A stretch of 64,000 nt of DNA from Streptomonospora sp. PA3 (GCF_009728995.1 NZ_VTZW01000019.1:655601-719600), one strand, 5' to 3'; positions 28,321 through 40,903 are shown, counted from the first letter of the stretch. The notes: generated from the sequence alone by a model not told the origin. Made by a program: numbers and translations.

Positions 28321-28728
28321 CTACACCGCCTCGGTCTCCAGCAGGAAGTCGCGCAGCACCACGGCGTGGTTGCGCTCGGTATCGCGGGCGCCGTAGAGGA
28401 GGGTGACGGGGCCTTCGGCGAGGGCCTCGCGGATGGGCCGCAGGGCCTCGGGGTTGTCGGAGAGCTCGGCGCGGTAGTGCCGGACGAACTCCTCCCACCG
28501 GTCGGGGTCGGCATGGAACCAGCGGCGCAGCTCGGTGCTGGGCGCGGCGTCCTGCAGCCAGGCGTCGTAGTGCAGGGACGTCTTGCGCACCCCGCGCGGC
28601 CACAGCCGGTCGACCAGGAACACGCGGCCGGGCGGCGGGTCCTGGCCCAGGGTGTCGCGCACGCGGACGAGGCGGACGTCGCCGCCGCCGCGATCGCTGC
28701 CGTGCTGCCTGCCCACGTCGGCTTGCAT
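28321..28728 (-). CDS. DUF488-family protein
   Basis: The 135-aa product has the DUF488 signature: [61 protein letters not shown] and a C-terminal [22 protein letters not shown]. The conserved RLWPRG and YGARD motifs suggest an enzyme, but no reaction is established. It is inserted between yvcK and whiA, which are normally adjacent. A longer frame to 28770 exists; the ATG at 28728 is a compromise without a strong SD. Confidence 0.8.
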   Translation of the reverse strand: MQADVGRQHGSDRGGGDVRLVRVRDTLGQDPPPGRVFLVDRLWPRGVRKTSLHYDAWLQDAAPSTELRRWFHADPDRWEEFVRHYRAELSDNPEALRPIREALAEGPVTLLYGARDTERNHAVVLRDFLLETEAV

Positions 28729-28839
28729 GCCCGCCGATCGACTCGCCCAACCCCCGCGGCCGCAGCCCACTCACCGGCCGCGGCAGAGCCGCCGGCCCGC
28801 ACGGCGCAGCCGCGGCCGGCTCCTCGGCGGCGTGCCCGA

Positions 28840-29865
28840 TCAGGCGAGGAAGACCTCGTCGAAGGCGGCGGCGAGCCGGTCGGGATCGTGGCGCGGCGCG
28901 CCGTCGGCGGCTGCGACGTCGCGTACGAACAGGCGGCCGCCCATCTCCTTGGCGACGTCGCCGACCCGGCTGGTGTCGTCGACCACCCGGGTGTCGGCCA
29001 GCACCGCGTCGAGGGTCAGCCGCGGCGCGTGGGCGGCCAGCACCTCCAGGTAGGTCTCGGGGCGGAAGCCGTCGGTCTCGCCCTTCTGCGGCGAGAGGTT
29101 GAGCGCTACCATGCGGCGGGCGGTGGTCTCGACCAGGGCCTGGGCCAGTTCAGGCACCAGCAGGTGCGGCAGCACGCTGGTGAACCACGAGCCCGGACCG
29201 AACACCACCCAGTCCGCCTCGCGCACCGCCTTGACCGCCTGGTGGGAGGCCGGGGGCGCCTCGGGCACCAGGGAGATCGAACGGACCCGGCCGCGGGTGC
29301 TGGCGCAGGCCACCTGGCCGCGGACCGTGCTGATCTCGAAGGGGCGCGCGGGATCGGCCCCCTCGACCTCGGCCACGATGTCCAGCGGGACCGAGGACAT
29401 CGGCAGTACGCGGCCGTGCGCGCCCAGCAGCTGGCCCACCCAGTCCAGGCCGGCCACGGAGTCGCCGAGCAGCTCCCACAGGGCCACGATGAGCAGATTG
29501 CCCACCGCGTGGCCGTGGAGGTCGCCCTCGGAGCGGAAGCGGTGCTGGATGACCTCGCTCCAGGTGTGGCCCCACTCGTCGTCGCCGCACAGGGCGGCCA
29601 GCGCCATGCGCAGGTCGCCCGGCGGCAGGACGCCCAGCTCCTTGCGCAGCCGCCCGCTGGAGCCGCCGTCGTCGGCGACGGTCACCACGGCGGTGACGTC
29701 GGTGGTGACCCGGCGCAGCGCCGACAGCGAGGCGTGCAGGCCGTGCCCCCCGCCCAGCGCCACGACCCGCGGAGGCGTCGTCCCCGGCCCGTCGTCGGCG
29801 GCGGCCTCCGCGGCCGCGCCGCCTGCGGGCCTCCCGTCCTCGTCGGCGGGGATGTTGTTTGCCAT
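28840..29865 (-). CDS. yvcK: YvcK/CuvA-family gluconeogenesis and envelope factor
   Basis: The 341-aa protein has [48 protein letters not shown] and [17 protein letters not shown], diagnostic of the CofD-like YvcK family. Homologues bind UDP-sugars and support cell-wall synthesis and growth on gluconeogenic carbon. An N-terminal ~30-residue Ala/Asp-rich stretch precedes the fold. It belongs to the uvrC-rapZ-yvcK-whiA group. Confidence 0.92.
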   Translation of the reverse strand: MANNIPADEDGRPAGGAAAEAAADDGPGTTPPRVVALGGGHGLHASLSALRRVTTDVTAVVTVADDGGSSGRLRKELGVLPPGDLRMALAALCGDDEWGHTWSEVIQHRFRSEGDLHGHAVGNLLIVALWELLGDSVAGLDWVGQLLGAHGRVLPMSSVPLDIVAEVEGADPARPFEISTVRGQVACASTRGRVRSISLVPEAPPASHQAVKAVREADWVVFGPGSWFTSVLPHLLVPELAQALVETTARRMVALNLSPQKGETDGFRPETYLEVLAAHAPRLTLDAVLADTRVVDDTSRVGDVAKEMGGRLFVRDVAAADGAPRHDPDRLAAAFDEVFLA

Positions 29866-30056
29866 GTGCCTGTGCGTACCTCGTGTCCCGGTGTTCAGCG
29901 GACAGCCGCCGGCGCTCTCGCCGCGCAGTGCAGGTGCGCGGTGGCCGCCACGGGTTGGGCCAACTCTAGAGCGTGCCTTATGGGTTTTCGTCCCGCGTCG
30001 GGATCATCGCCGGTTTTGCGCCGTCCGTCGGCGGCGGTGCCCCGCGGACGCGCGGC

Positions 30057-30956
30057 TCACTCCTGGCCGAGGTCGCGGTGCACGACGTGGACCTCCAGCC
30101 CCTGCTCGCGGAGCCGCTCGCCGAACCGCTCGGCCATGGCGACGCTGCGGTGCTTGCCGCCGGTGCAGCCCACGGCCAGGGTCATGTAGTGCTTGCCCTC
30201 GCGCTGATACCCGTCGATGATCAGGCGCAGCACCTCGGCATAGGAGTCGATCATCTCCTTTGCGCCGTTTTGGGCCAGCACATACTCGCGCACCGGGGCG
30301 TCGCGGCCGTTCATGGCCCGCAGCTCGGGGATCCAGTGGGGGTTGGGCAGGAACCGGCAGTCCAGCACGAGGTCGGCGTCGACGGGCAGGCCGTGCTTGT
30401 AGCCGAACGACACCACGTTGGCGCGCGGGCGCGCCTCCTCGGCCTCGCCGAAGAAGCCGATGACCTTGGCCTTGAGCTGGTGGACGTTGAGCTGGGAGGT
30501 GTCGATGACCAGATCGGCCTCGCCGCGGATGGCGCGCAGGGTCTCGCGCTCGCGGGCGATGCCGTCGGTGAGGCGGCCGTCGCCCTGCAGCGGGTGGGGG
30601 CGGCGCACGTTCTCGAAGCGGCGCACCAGGGCGTCGTCGCCGGCCTCCAGGAAGACCACGCGCGCGGTGATACCGCGGCGGCGCAGCTCCTCGACCGTGG
30701 AGAGCAGGTCCTGCGTGAAGGCCATGCTGCGGACGTCGACCACCGCGGCCACCCGCGGCACCGCGCCCTGGGTGCGCCCCGCGAGGTCGATCATGGTCGG
30801 CAGCAGGCCCGGCGGCAGGTTGTCGACGACGAACCAGTCCAGGTCCTCCAAAGCGCGCGCGGCGGTGCTGCGGCCGGCGCCCGACATGCCGGTGACGACG
30901 ACGATCTCGGGCGGGAGCTCCCCGCTGAGACTGCCGGTCGGCTGGTCATCCCCCAT
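30057..30956 (-). CDS. rapZ: RNase adapter protein RapZ (YvcJ family)
   Basis: A 299-aa nucleotide-binding protein. The P-loop reads [21 protein letters not shown], with Arg where the Walker A Lys usually stands, a change I recall as common in actinobacterial members. [39 protein letters not shown] and [16 protein letters not shown] complete the family set. E. coli RapZ links GlmS control to RNase E; the role in actinobacteria is less clear. The ATG overlaps the uvrC end by 11 bp. Confidence 0.92.
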   Translation of the reverse strand: MGDDQPTGSLSGELPPEIVVVTGMSGAGRSTAARALEDLDWFVVDNLPPGLLPTMIDLAGRTQGAVPRVAAVVDVRSMAFTQDLLSTVEELRRRGITARVVFLEAGDDALVRRFENVRRPHPLQGDGRLTDGIARERETLRAIRGEADLVIDTSQLNVHQLKAKVIGFFGEAEEARPRANVVSFGYKHGLPVDADLVLDCRFLPNPHWIPELRAMNGRDAPVREYVLAQNGAKEMIDSYAEVLRLIIDGYQREGKHYMTLAVGCTGGKHRSVAMAERFGERLREQGLEVHVVHRDLGQE

Positions 30957-33096
30957 TGTTCCGATCACTTCCGTCTGCCCTGCCGCGTTCCCCCGTGCGG
31001 ACGCCGCCCCTGTCATGGTTTCCTTCCCGCTCCTGGCCGCTGAGCCGCGCGTGGATGACCCCGGCGGTGGTCTTGCCGATGCCGGGCACCTGGGCGATCT
31101 CCTCCTCCGTCGCCGCCGCCAGCTTCTTGACCGAGCCGAAGTGCTTGAGCAGCGCGCTGCGCCGCGTCGGCCCCAGCCCGGGGACGTCGTCCAGCGCACT
31201 GCCGGTGAGCGCCTTGGCGCGCTTCTGGCGGTGGTAGGTGATGGCGAAGCGGTGGGCCTCGTCCCGGACGCGCTGGAGCAGGTAGAGCCCCTCGCCGGTA
31301 CGCGGCAGGATCACCGGATCGTCGTCGTCGGGCAGCCAGACCTCTTCGAGCCGCTTGGCCAGTCCGCACACCGCGATGTCGTCGATGCCGAGTTCGTCCA
31401 GGGCACGCCGCGCCGCCTGCACCTGCGGCCGACCTCCGTCGACCACCACCAGGTTAGGGGGATAGGCGAACCTGGCGGGCGCCTGCCGCTCCGCATCCGC
31501 CGCGCCGAGGGTCTCGCCCGCCTCAGCCGGACCGGTGTCCTCGGTGTCCTCGGGGCCGGAGGGGCGATCGCCGGTACCGGCGGCGGCGCCATCCCCGCCG
31601 GCCGTGTCGGGGGCGGTCTCGGCGCCCAGCCTGTCGAGTTCGCCGGTGCGCCGGCTCTCCTCCAGATAGCGGGAGAACCGCCGTTTGACCACCTCGTACA
31701 TCGAGGCGACGTCGTTCTGCTCGGCGCCCTGGGCGCGCCCGGATCCGCGGATGCTGAAGCGGCGGTACTCCGACTTGCGGGCCAAACCGTCCTCGAAGAC
31801 CACCATGGACGCCACTACGTGCTCGCCCATGAGGTTGGAGACGTCGAAGCACTCGATGCGCAGCGGCGCCTCGTCGAGCCCCAGGGCCTCCTGGATCTCG
31901 CCCAGCGCCCGACTGCGCGTGGTGAGGTCGCCGGCCCGCTGGGTCTTGTGCCGGGCCAGGGCCTGCTCGGCGTTCTTGGCGACGGTCTCCAGCAGGGTCC
32001 GCTTGTCGCCGCGCTGGGGCACCCGCAGGTCGACGGCCGAACCGCGGCGGCCGCTGAGCCAGGCGACCACGGCGTCGCGATCGGCGGGCTCGGCCGAGAC
32101 CAGCACCTCGCGCGGGATGGCCGTCCCCTCGGAGGCGTCGCCCGCGGCGGGATCGGCGCCGTTGCCTCCGTAGGTCTGGGCGAGGAAGCGTTCGACGAGC
32201 TCGCCGGTGCCGACGTCCTCGACCTTGTCGACGACCCAGCCGCGCTGGCCGCGGATGCGCCCGCCGCGGACGTAGAACACCTGCGCGGCGGCCTCCAACT
32301 GGTCCTCGGCCAGTGCGATGACGTCGCAGTCGGTGGAGTCGCCCAGGACGACCGACTGCTTCTCCAGCGCGGTGCGCAGCGCCTGGATGTCGTCGCGGAT
32401 GCGGGCGGCGCGCTCGTACTCCTGGTCGGCGGCGGCCTCACGCATCCGCTGCTCCAAAATGCGGATGAAGCGGCCGGTGTCGCCGGCCATGAAGGAGCAG
32501 AAGTCCTCGGCCAGGCGGCGGTGCTCGTCGGCGTCCACGCGCCCGACGCAGGGCGCCGAGCACTTGTCGATATAGCCCAGCAGACACGGCCGGCCCGCGT
32601 TGCGGGCGCTGCGGAAGACCCCGGCCGAGCACGTGCGCACGGGGAAGACGCGCAGCAGCAGGTCGACGGTCTCGCGGATGGCCCATGCGTGGCCGTAGGG
32701 GCCGAAGTAGCGCACGCCCTTGCGCTTGGCGCCGCGCATCACCTGGACCCGGGGCACCTCTTCGTTCATGGTGACCGCGAGATAGGGGTAGCTCTTGTCG
32801 TCGCGGTACTTGACGTTGAACCGGGGGTCGTACTCCTTGATCCAGGAGTACTCCAACTGCAGCGCCTCGACCTCGGTGCCCACGACGGTCCAGTCGACGT
32901 CGGCGGCGGTGGAGACCATGGTCTGGGTGCGGGGGTGCAGTCCGGCGAAGTCCTGGAAGTAGGAGGAGAGCCGGGCGCGCAGGTTCTTCGCCTTGCCCAC
33001 GTAGATGACCCGCCCGTTGCCGTCGCGGAAGCGGTAGACCCCCGGGGAGGTGGGGATCGACCCGGGACGGGGCCGGAGATGGGGTTGGGCTGCCAT
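30946..33096 (-). CDS. uvrC: Excinuclease ABC subunit C
   Basis: UvrC makes both incisions in nucleotide-excision repair. The 716-aa protein has the GIY-YIG domain ([27 protein letters not shown], 17-43), a UVR motif around 215-245 that contacts UvrB, the RNase H-like nuclease ([21 protein letters not shown], 414-434; [10 protein letters not shown]) and C-terminal HhH motifs ([34 protein letters not shown]). An acidic low-complexity insertion (about 485-540) interrupts the nuclease domain and makes it longer than usual. It is the first gene of the uvrC-rapZ group. Confidence 0.96.
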   Translation of the reverse strand: MAAQPHLRPRPGSIPTSPGVYRFRDGNGRVIYVGKAKNLRARLSSYFQDFAGLHPRTQTMVSTAADVDWTVVGTEVEALQLEYSWIKEYDPRFNVKYRDDKSYPYLAVTMNEEVPRVQVMRGAKRKGVRYFGPYGHAWAIRETVDLLLRVFPVRTCSAGVFRSARNAGRPCLLGYIDKCSAPCVGRVDADEHRRLAEDFCSFMAGDTGRFIRILEQRMREAAADQEYERAARIRDDIQALRTALEKQSVVLGDSTDCDVIALAEDQLEAAAQVFYVRGGRIRGQRGWVVDKVEDVGTGELVERFLAQTYGGNGADPAAGDASEGTAIPREVLVSAEPADRDAVVAWLSGRRGSAVDLRVPQRGDKRTLLETVAKNAEQALARHKTQRAGDLTTRSRALGEIQEALGLDEAPLRIECFDVSNLMGEHVVASMVVFEDGLARKSEYRRFSIRGSGRAQGAEQNDVASMYEVVKRRFSRYLEESRRTGELDRLGAETAPDTAGGDGAAAGTGDRPSGPEDTEDTGPAEAGETLGAADAERQAPARFAYPPNLVVVDGGRPQVQAARRALDELGIDDIAVCGLAKRLEEVWLPDDDDPVILPRTGEGLYLLQRVRDEAHRFAITYHRQKRAKALTGSALDDVPGLGPTRRSALLKHFGSVKKLAAATEEEIAQVPGIGKTTAGVIHARLSGQEREGNHDRGGVRTGERGRADGSDRNNGG

Positions 33097-33312
33097 GCTC
33101 CCATTGTGGTCGGCCGCGAGGGTGCTCGGCCACTTCGCACGGCGCCCTGTGGACGCCTTCCGGCGGCCCGAAGACGGTCGGGGCGGCCCTCTTCAGCGAG
33201 CACGGCCGCCCTGCATGCTCTTGATCACCTGCTGAACGTCACGATTTGGTATCTGCATGACCTAGGTTGGGCAAGTATCGACCGTTTCCCAGAAGCGAGG
33301 GGGACTGTTCCC

Positions 33313-34506
33313 GTGAGTCTCACGCAGTGGGTCGGGATCGGCGCCGCCGTCCTGATCGCCGTGCTCATCGTCACGGTGGCGCACTGGGTGCTCACCCACC
33401 AGCTCGCCAAGGTCTCACCGCTGGCCCAGCCGCTGGTCAGGCACTGCCGGGTGTCCGCCTACGCGGCCGCGGTGGCCATCGGCGTCAACATCGCGCTGCC
33501 CGAGCGCGACGAGATGCCCGACCGCGCGCTGTTCCCGATCATCGACCACGCCATGACGATCCTGATGATCGCCGTGATGACGTGGTTCGCGCTGGGACTG
33601 GCCTATGCGGTGACCGACACCGTGCTGGAGCGGCTCTCCGCCAACAACGACGACGACGACCACCACTCGCGGCGCCTGCAGACCCAGGTGCGCCTGCTCC
33701 GCCGCATCGTCGCCACGATCATCGGCGTGCTGGCGATCGCGGCCATCCTGTTCACCTTCCCCGCGGTCCAGGGGCTGGGCGCCGGGCTGCTGGCCTCGGC
33801 CGGCCTCCTGTCGGTGGTGGCGGGCATCGCCGCGCAGTCCACGCTCGGCAACATGTTCGCCGGCCTGCAGCTCGCCTTCAGCAACGCGCTGCGGATCAAC
33901 GACATCATCGTCTTCCAGGGCGAATGGGGGCGCGTCGAGGAACTCAGCCTCACCACGGTCGTGATCCGCATGTGGGACGAGCGCCGCCTGGTGGTCCCCG
34001 TCTCCTACTTCGCCACCACCCCGTTCGAGAACTGGACGAAGCAGGGCGCCTCGATCACCGGCTGGGTGCTGTTCCAGGTCGACTGGGAGGCCCCGATCGG
34101 CAAGATCCGCCAAGAGGTCGGCGAGTACGTCGCCAACCACCCGCTCTGGGACGGCCGCCGCTGGTCGCTGCAGGCCACCGACATCCTCCAGGACGGGATC
34201 GTGCAGCTGCGGGCCGTGGTCACCACGGCCGACTCCGACGCCCGCTGGGACCTGTGCTGCGACCTGCGCGAGCACCTGATCACCTACATCAACGAGAACA
34301 TGCCCGAGGCGCTGCCCCGGCGCCGCACCGAGTTCATCACCGCCGGCGAGGCCGAGCCCTACGCCGCGGTGTTCCCCGATTCCGCGGTGCGCGGATCGCG
34401 GCCGGAGCGCACGGGCTCCCCCGGTCCCGACGGCTCCCTGGCCGTCAGCGGCTCGGGCGGTTCCGAGACCCGCGACGGCGACGGCGACGGCTCGGGCGAG
34501 GCCTGA
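33313..34506 (+). CDS. MscS-family mechanosensitive ion channel
   Basis: The 397-aa protein has an N-terminal helix (VGIGAAVLIAVLIVTVAHWVL), two more membrane segments, then the MscS pore and beta domain: GAGLLASAGLLSVVAGIAAQSTLGNMFAGLQL and RINDIIVFQGEWGRVEEL. Such channels open under membrane tension to release solutes after osmotic downshift. The ~60-residue C-terminal tail is Ser/Gly/Asp-rich and disordered. I use GTG 33313, preceded by GAGGGGG. It is divergent from uvrC; TAGGTT at 33263-33268 is a possible -10. Confidence 0.88.
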   Translation: MSLTQWVGIGAAVLIAVLIVTVAHWVLTHQLAKVSPLAQPLVRHCRVSAYAAAVAIGVNIALPERDEMPDRALFPIIDHAMTILMIAVMTWFALGLAYAVTDTVLERLSANNDDDDHHSRRLQTQVRLLRRIVATIIGVLAIAAILFTFPAVQGLGAGLLASAGLLSVVAGIAAQSTLGNMFAGLQLAFSNALRINDIIVFQGEWGRVEELSLTTVVIRMWDERRLVVPVSYFATTPFENWTKQGASITGWVLFQVDWEAPIGKIRQEVGEYVANHPLWDGRRWSLQATDILQDGIVQLRAVVTTADSDARWDLCCDLREHLITYINENMPEALPRRRTEFITAGEAEPYAAVFPDSAVRGSRPERTGSPGPDGSLAVSGSGGSETRDGDGDGSGEA

Positions 34507-34521
34507 GCCGCGGCCCTGTCC

Positions 34522-34565
34522 GCCCGGGCGAGAGGATCCCCCTCGCGCCCGCTTGCCCGGGCGCG
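34522..34565. terminator. Hairpin between convergent mscS and Rieske genes
   Basis: An imperfect stem (GCGAGAGG against CCCTCGC around ATCC) lies inside a larger GCCCGGGCG/CGCCCGGGC-rich pairing. Its position between two gene ends suggests a bidirectional terminator. Confidence 0.45.
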
Positions 34566-34567
34566 CC

Positions 34568-35017
34568 TTAACGCCCGCCCTGCGGGGACTTCTCGTCGAG
34601 GACGATGTCCTCGCCCTTCACCGTGACCGACAGCTGCTCCAGCGGTTCGTTCGCCGGCCCGTGCAGGACGTCTCCGGTGGCGATGTCGAACTCGCTGCCG
34701 TGGCACAGGCAGTGGATGTTGCGCTCGACCTCCTGGATGGTGCAGCCGGCGTGCGTGCACACCGCGCTGAACGCCTGGAAGTCGCCCTCCTGGGGCTGGG
34801 TGACCACGAGCTTGCCGTCGATCACGACCTTGCCCCCGCCGACCGGGACCTCACCGGTCTTGGCCACCACGGTGCCCCGTACGGCGTCGTAGGGCTTGGG
34901 CCCGCTCTCCTGCGACCCGCAGGCGGCCGCTCCCAGCGCGGCGGCCCCGGCGGCCCCGGCGACCCCGATCAGCCGCCGCCGGCTGACCCCGCAGGCGCAC
35001 TCAAGCCCCGAGCACAT
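34568..35017 (-). CDS. Rieske [2Fe-2S] lipoprotein with Tat-type signal
   Basis: The 149-aa protein begins with a twin-arginine-like SRRRLIGVAGAAGAAALGAAACG segment; Cys33 follows a lipobox-like AAAC, so it is probably exported folded and lipid-anchored. The Rieske domain has CTHAGC (87-92) and CLCHGS (103-108), giving the Cys/His cluster ligands and the disulfide pair. It resembles small secreted Rieske proteins of actinomycetes; the electron partner is unknown. A 17-bp palindrome of BlaI/CopY type lies 32 bp before the start codon. Confidence 0.9.
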   Translation of the reverse strand: MCSGLECACGVSRRRLIGVAGAAGAAALGAAACGSQESGPKPYDAVRGTVVAKTGEVPVGGGKVVIDGKLVVTQPQEGDFQAFSAVCTHAGCTIQEVERNIHCLCHGSEFDIATGDVLHGPANEPLEQLSVTVKGEDIVLDEKSPQGGR

Positions 35018-35048
35018 GACACCGCTCCTCTCCTCGCCCGTTCCTCAT

Positions 35049-35065
35049 TACTACAGACTGTAGTA
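35049..35065. promoter_or_regulatory. BlaI/CopY-type operator upstream of the Rieske gene
   Basis: TACTACAGACTGTAGTA is a perfect inverted repeat with 8-bp arms around a single base. It contains the TACA...TGTA pattern bound by BlaI/MecI/CopY winged-helix repressors. It lies 32-48 bp before the Rieske start, over the likely core promoter. No blaI/copY gene is in the window. Confidence 0.6.
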
Positions 35066-35123
35066 CCGCATGGGGAGTGCCCCGGCACCCGCGCCCCCGC
35101 TCGCTCCGCCCGGCGGGCTCGCC

Positions 35124-35834
35124 TCAGTCGGTCCGCAGCACGACGGTGCCGGCGAGCTTGTCGTGCAGGCCCTGGCGGTTGGGCCGGTCCCACAGCGGCC
35201 ACAGCGCACACGGCACCAGCAGCAGCGCCGAAAGCAGGATCGCCCATCCCGGGTTCCCGCCGGCCAGGTTGGGCAGGTTGAACAGCGCCGCCCGCGCCGC
35301 CATCGACGCCACCGGGATGGGGCCCTGGCGGCCGGCTCCGCTCAGCGGCGCGACGCGCAGCTTCATCACATGCTTGCCCAGCGTGCGGCGCCACCGCTTC
35401 ACGCACACCGTCTCATAGCCCACGAGCGCCAGGAATCCGACGATCCCGTAGACGATTCCCGTGTTGCGCTCGACCGCGCCGCCGTAGCCCATCAGCGACT
35501 GCGCGCCCGCCCACATCAGCGCCACGGCGAACGAGACGGCCACCACCGGAACACCCACGGCCAGGGTGTCGATGACCCGGGCCGCGGCGCGCTGCCACCA
35601 CTCGGCCAGCCGGTGGCGGCCGGGCTCGGCGCCCCAAGCGGCGGCGGCCGGCCGCGGTGGGCGGTGCCCGCCGGACGGGTGCCGGTGCGGCGGCGCGAAC
35701 GCCTGGCCGCCGGGGTGGTAGGGCGGGGGCCGACCGGCGTCTGCGCCACCGCCGGGACGGTAGGGCGGCGGTGCCTGCCCGCCGGCGGGGCCGGACGCGG
35801 CCGGGCCCTCGTTCCAGGGCGGGGGGAAGCTCAT
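35124..35834 (-). CDS. RDD-family membrane protein with proline-rich N-terminus
   Basis: A 236-aa protein: the first ~85 residues are Pro/Gly-rich and disordered, then an RDD domain follows (EWWQRAAARVIDTLAVGVPVVAVSFAVALMW). Further membrane segments include GIVYGIVGFLALVGYETVCV. The Arg-Asp pair in the first helix (AARVIDT) is the hallmark. RDD proteins are thought to transport small solutes or ions, but the substrate is unknown. ATG 35834 is used, since AGGAGG lies 11 nt upstream. It pairs with the next RDD gene 41 bp upstream. Confidence 0.85.
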   Translation of the reverse strand: MSFPPPWNEGPAASGPAGGQAPPPYRPGGGADAGRPPPYHPGGQAFAPPHRHPSGGHRPPRPAAAAWGAEPGRHRLAEWWQRAAARVIDTLAVGVPVVAVSFAVALMWAGAQSLMGYGGAVERNTGIVYGIVGFLALVGYETVCVKRWRRTLGKHVMKLRVAPLSGAGRQGPIPVASMAARAALFNLPNLAGGNPGWAILLSALLLVPCALWPLWDRPNRQGLHDKLAGTVVLRTD

Positions 35835-35887
35835 CGGGATCGGCACCTCCTCGCGCGCCGCCCGGCGCAGGCGGGCGCGTATCGACC

Positions 35888-36427
35888 CTACCGGGCGCCG
35901 GCACCGCCGCCGCGGGGAGCGGCATCGGCCGTCGTCCCGCTGACGACCGCGGTTCCGCCCGCCTTGTCGTGCAGCCCGCGGTGGCGCGGGCGGTCGAAGA
36001 AGGCGGAGATCACCGCATAGACGGAGACGACCAGGGCGATGAAGCCGGCGATCGGCACGAAGTTGAGCAGCACCGAGATGTAGAGGACCACCGACCGCTT
36101 GAGGACCGCGGCGGCGCCCGCCCGCGGCGCACCCACCGCCGGGTCGGCGGCGACCAGCCGCAGCCGCAGGTAGAGCTTGCCGGGGGTGGCGCCGTAGAGG
36201 GCGGTGAAGGCGGTCTCGTAGGCCAGGTAGATCGCGAACAACCCGACCGAGAGGACGAGGAGGGGCGCCATCTCCATGCGCATCGGGTCCGCGGCGCCGG
36301 GCACCGTGTTGACCACCAGGGCCGAGAACAGCAGCGCGATCCCGGTGAGCACCACGAGGTCGATCAGCCGCGCCGCGACGCGGCGCAGGAGCCCGGCCGG
36401 GCGCTCGGCGGGAGTGTCCTCACTCAT
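35888..36427 (-). CDS. RDD-family membrane protein
   Basis: A 179-aa protein with RRVAARLIDLVVLTGIALLFSALV (RDD-type first helix), LSVGLFAIYLAYETAFTALYGATPGKLYLRLRLV (the family's GxTPGKxxxxLR loop) and a third helix FVPIAGFIALVVSVYAVISAFF. AAGGAG precedes the ATG. Together with the next gene it forms a small co-oriented pair downstream of a 48-bp gap from uvrA. Confidence 0.87.
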   Translation of the reverse strand: MSEDTPAERPAGLLRRVAARLIDLVVLTGIALLFSALVVNTVPGAADPMRMEMAPLLVLSVGLFAIYLAYETAFTALYGATPGKLYLRLRLVAADPAVGAPRAGAAAVLKRSVVLYISVLLNFVPIAGFIALVVSVYAVISAFFDRPRHRGLHDKAGGTAVVSGTTADAAPRGGGAGAR

Positions 36428-36474
36428 GCTGCTGCTCCTTCGCGCACCCGCGCCGCATCTCGGCGCTGTGAGGA

Positions 36475-39309
<2,835 letters not shown>

Positions 39310-39483
39310 GTGCTTCTCTTCACCCTTCGGCTTCGGCTCGCGCGTGCGGCGGCACGGACGGCCCGGACCCGCACCGGGCGCGCTGCGGCTCGCCGAGGAG
39401 TGGGATCGGGCGCCGGAGGCCGCGCTGCCCGGGCCTCTAACGGTAACGACTCGGCGCAGGCAAATCTTCCGCGGCGGAACGCC

Positions 39484-39511
39484 GCCCCCCGGCGGCGGAC
39501 CGCCGGGGGGC
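39484..39511. terminator. Hairpin between terC and uvrA
   Basis: A perfect 12-bp stem (GCCCCCCGGCGG / CCGCCGGGGGGC) with loop CGGA can end terC transcripts. Because it lies downstream of the candidate uvrA promoter it would also be transcribed in the uvrA leader. Confidence 0.6.
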
Positions 39512-39570
39512 GCCTGCTCTTCCGCGGGCGTGCGGGCTCGTCGGTCCGGACAGCGCCGCCCCGCACACCC

Positions 39571-39592
39571 ACTATAGACGAACAGCCGTTCG
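39571..39592 (-). promoter_or_regulatory. LexA (SOS) box and -10 of uvrA
   Basis: CGAACAGCCGTTCG (39579-39592) matches the Gram-positive LexA operator CGAAC-N4-GTTCG. On the minus strand it is followed directly by TATAGT (39576-39571), a good -10, so LexA binding would cover the promoter. Transcription would start near 39563, leaving a leader of ~250 nt before uvrA. Confidence 0.75.
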
Positions 39593-39600
39593 AGTGGAGG

Positions 39601-40617
39601 TCACTTCTCCGACGATCCCGATGCCATGCTGCCGGACTTCTCGCCCTCGCCGACCTTGCCGCGGGAGCGCATCAGGCTGGCGACGACGGTGACGGTCATC
39701 ACACCCACGATGACGCCCAGGGAGGTCCAGGTCCCGATCTCGGGAACGGGGACGTGGTTCTCGTGCAGCGCGTGCAGGATCATCTTCACACCGATGAACA
39801 CCATGATCACGGCCAGGCCCCAGCTGATGTAGGCGAGCCGGTCCATCAGCCCCGCCAGCAGGAAGTAGAGCTGGCGCAGCCCCAGCAGCGCGAAGGCGTT
39901 GGCGGTGAAGACGAGGTAGGGCTCCTGGGTCAGCCCGAAGATCGCGGGGATGCTGTCGACGGCGAACATCAGGTCGGTCACCCCGATGGCCACGATCACC
40001 ATGAGCATGGGGGTGACGTGGCGCCGGCCGTCCAGCTTCACCGTCATGCGGGCACCGTGGTAATCCTCGGTGACCGGGTAGAACTTGCGCACCATCCGGG
40101 CGGCGAAGGTGTCGGTGAAGTCCTTGTCCTCGTCGCTGCCCTTGAGGTGGTCGTGGACGATCTTGGCCGCCGTGTAGATCAGCAGCGCGCCGAAGGCGTA
40201 GAACACCTCGCTGAACGCGTTGATCATCTGCGCGCCGACGGCGATGAAGATGCCGCGCATGACCAGCGCGATGACGATGCCCACCAGCAGCACCTCGTGC
40301 TGGTACTTCTTGGGCACCGCGAAGGCGCTCATGATCAGGTAGAAGACGAACAGGTTGTCGACGCTGAGGCTCTTCTCGGTGAGGAACCCCGCGAAGTACT
40401 CGCCGGCGATGCCGGGGCCCACGACGAACCACAGGCCGAACCCGAAGACGATCGCGATCCCGATGTAGAAGACCGCCCACCACGCGGCCTGCTTCATCCC
40501 GAATTCGCGCGGGCCGGACTTCTTGCTCCACGGGCGGTCGACGATGACGAGATCGACGGCCAGCATGGCGATCATCGCGCCGATCGTGGCCAGCCATACC
40601 CACAGCGGAACGTTCAC
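39601..40617 (-). CDS. terC: TerC-family membrane protein (probable manganese exporter)
   Basis: The 338-aa protein has about eight membrane helices. The family core is AGEYFAGFLTEKSLSVDNLFVFYLIM, with acidic residues in membrane segments, repeated in pseudo-symmetry as DLMFAVDSIPAIFGLT. TerC proteins export Mn2+ or supply it to exoenzymes. A probable yybP-ykoY riboswitch upstream supports a manganese role. GGAGGAG lies 6 nt before the GTG. Confidence 0.92.
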   Translation of the reverse strand: MNVPLWVWLATIGAMIAMLAVDLVIVDRPWSKKSGPREFGMKQAAWWAVFYIGIAIVFGFGLWFVVGPGIAGEYFAGFLTEKSLSVDNLFVFYLIMSAFAVPKKYQHEVLLVGIVIALVMRGIFIAVGAQMINAFSEVFYAFGALLIYTAAKIVHDHLKGSDEDKDFTDTFAARMVRKFYPVTEDYHGARMTVKLDGRRHVTPMLMVIVAIGVTDLMFAVDSIPAIFGLTQEPYLVFTANAFALLGLRQLYFLLAGLMDRLAYISWGLAVIMVFIGVKMILHALHENHVPVPEIGTWTSLGVIVGVMTVTVVASLMRSRGKVGEGEKSGSMASGSSEK

Positions 40618-40673
40618 GGGCTACTCCTCCGGTTGCCGTGTCCGCGCCGTCGGGCTGCGGACACACACGTCCA

Positions 40674-40797
40674 CCGGAGGTCTTTCCCGCCCGTAGCGGA
40701 CTCCCTGGAAAGGGGGCCGCGCGGACCAGCGGCGCCGGATGCGCTCAGGGGCGCACCGTGGTGACGACACCGCCGCGTAGGGGATACTCCCCTCACC
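40674..40797 (-). promoter_or_regulatory. Probable yybP-ykoY manganese riboswitch upstream of terC
   Basis: On the minus strand GAGGGGAGTATCCCC (starting at 40794) opens the element and GAAAGACCTCCGG (ending at 40674) closes it. GAGG pairs with CCTC as the basal stem around the conserved GGAGUA and GA-GACC-like parts. A central stem-loop GGTGTCGTCACCACGG lies between. Length (~124 nt) and position directly upstream of a TerC gene fit the class. Confidence 0.55.
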
Positions 40798-40903
40798 ATT
40801 ACCGAGTTCCCCAACGCGCGGGGCGGCGCGAAGGTTCCCCTATCAGCCCATGATGCCATCGGCGCCGTCCGCGAGGAACGGCCTCGGCTCCACGGCGAAC
40901 GTG

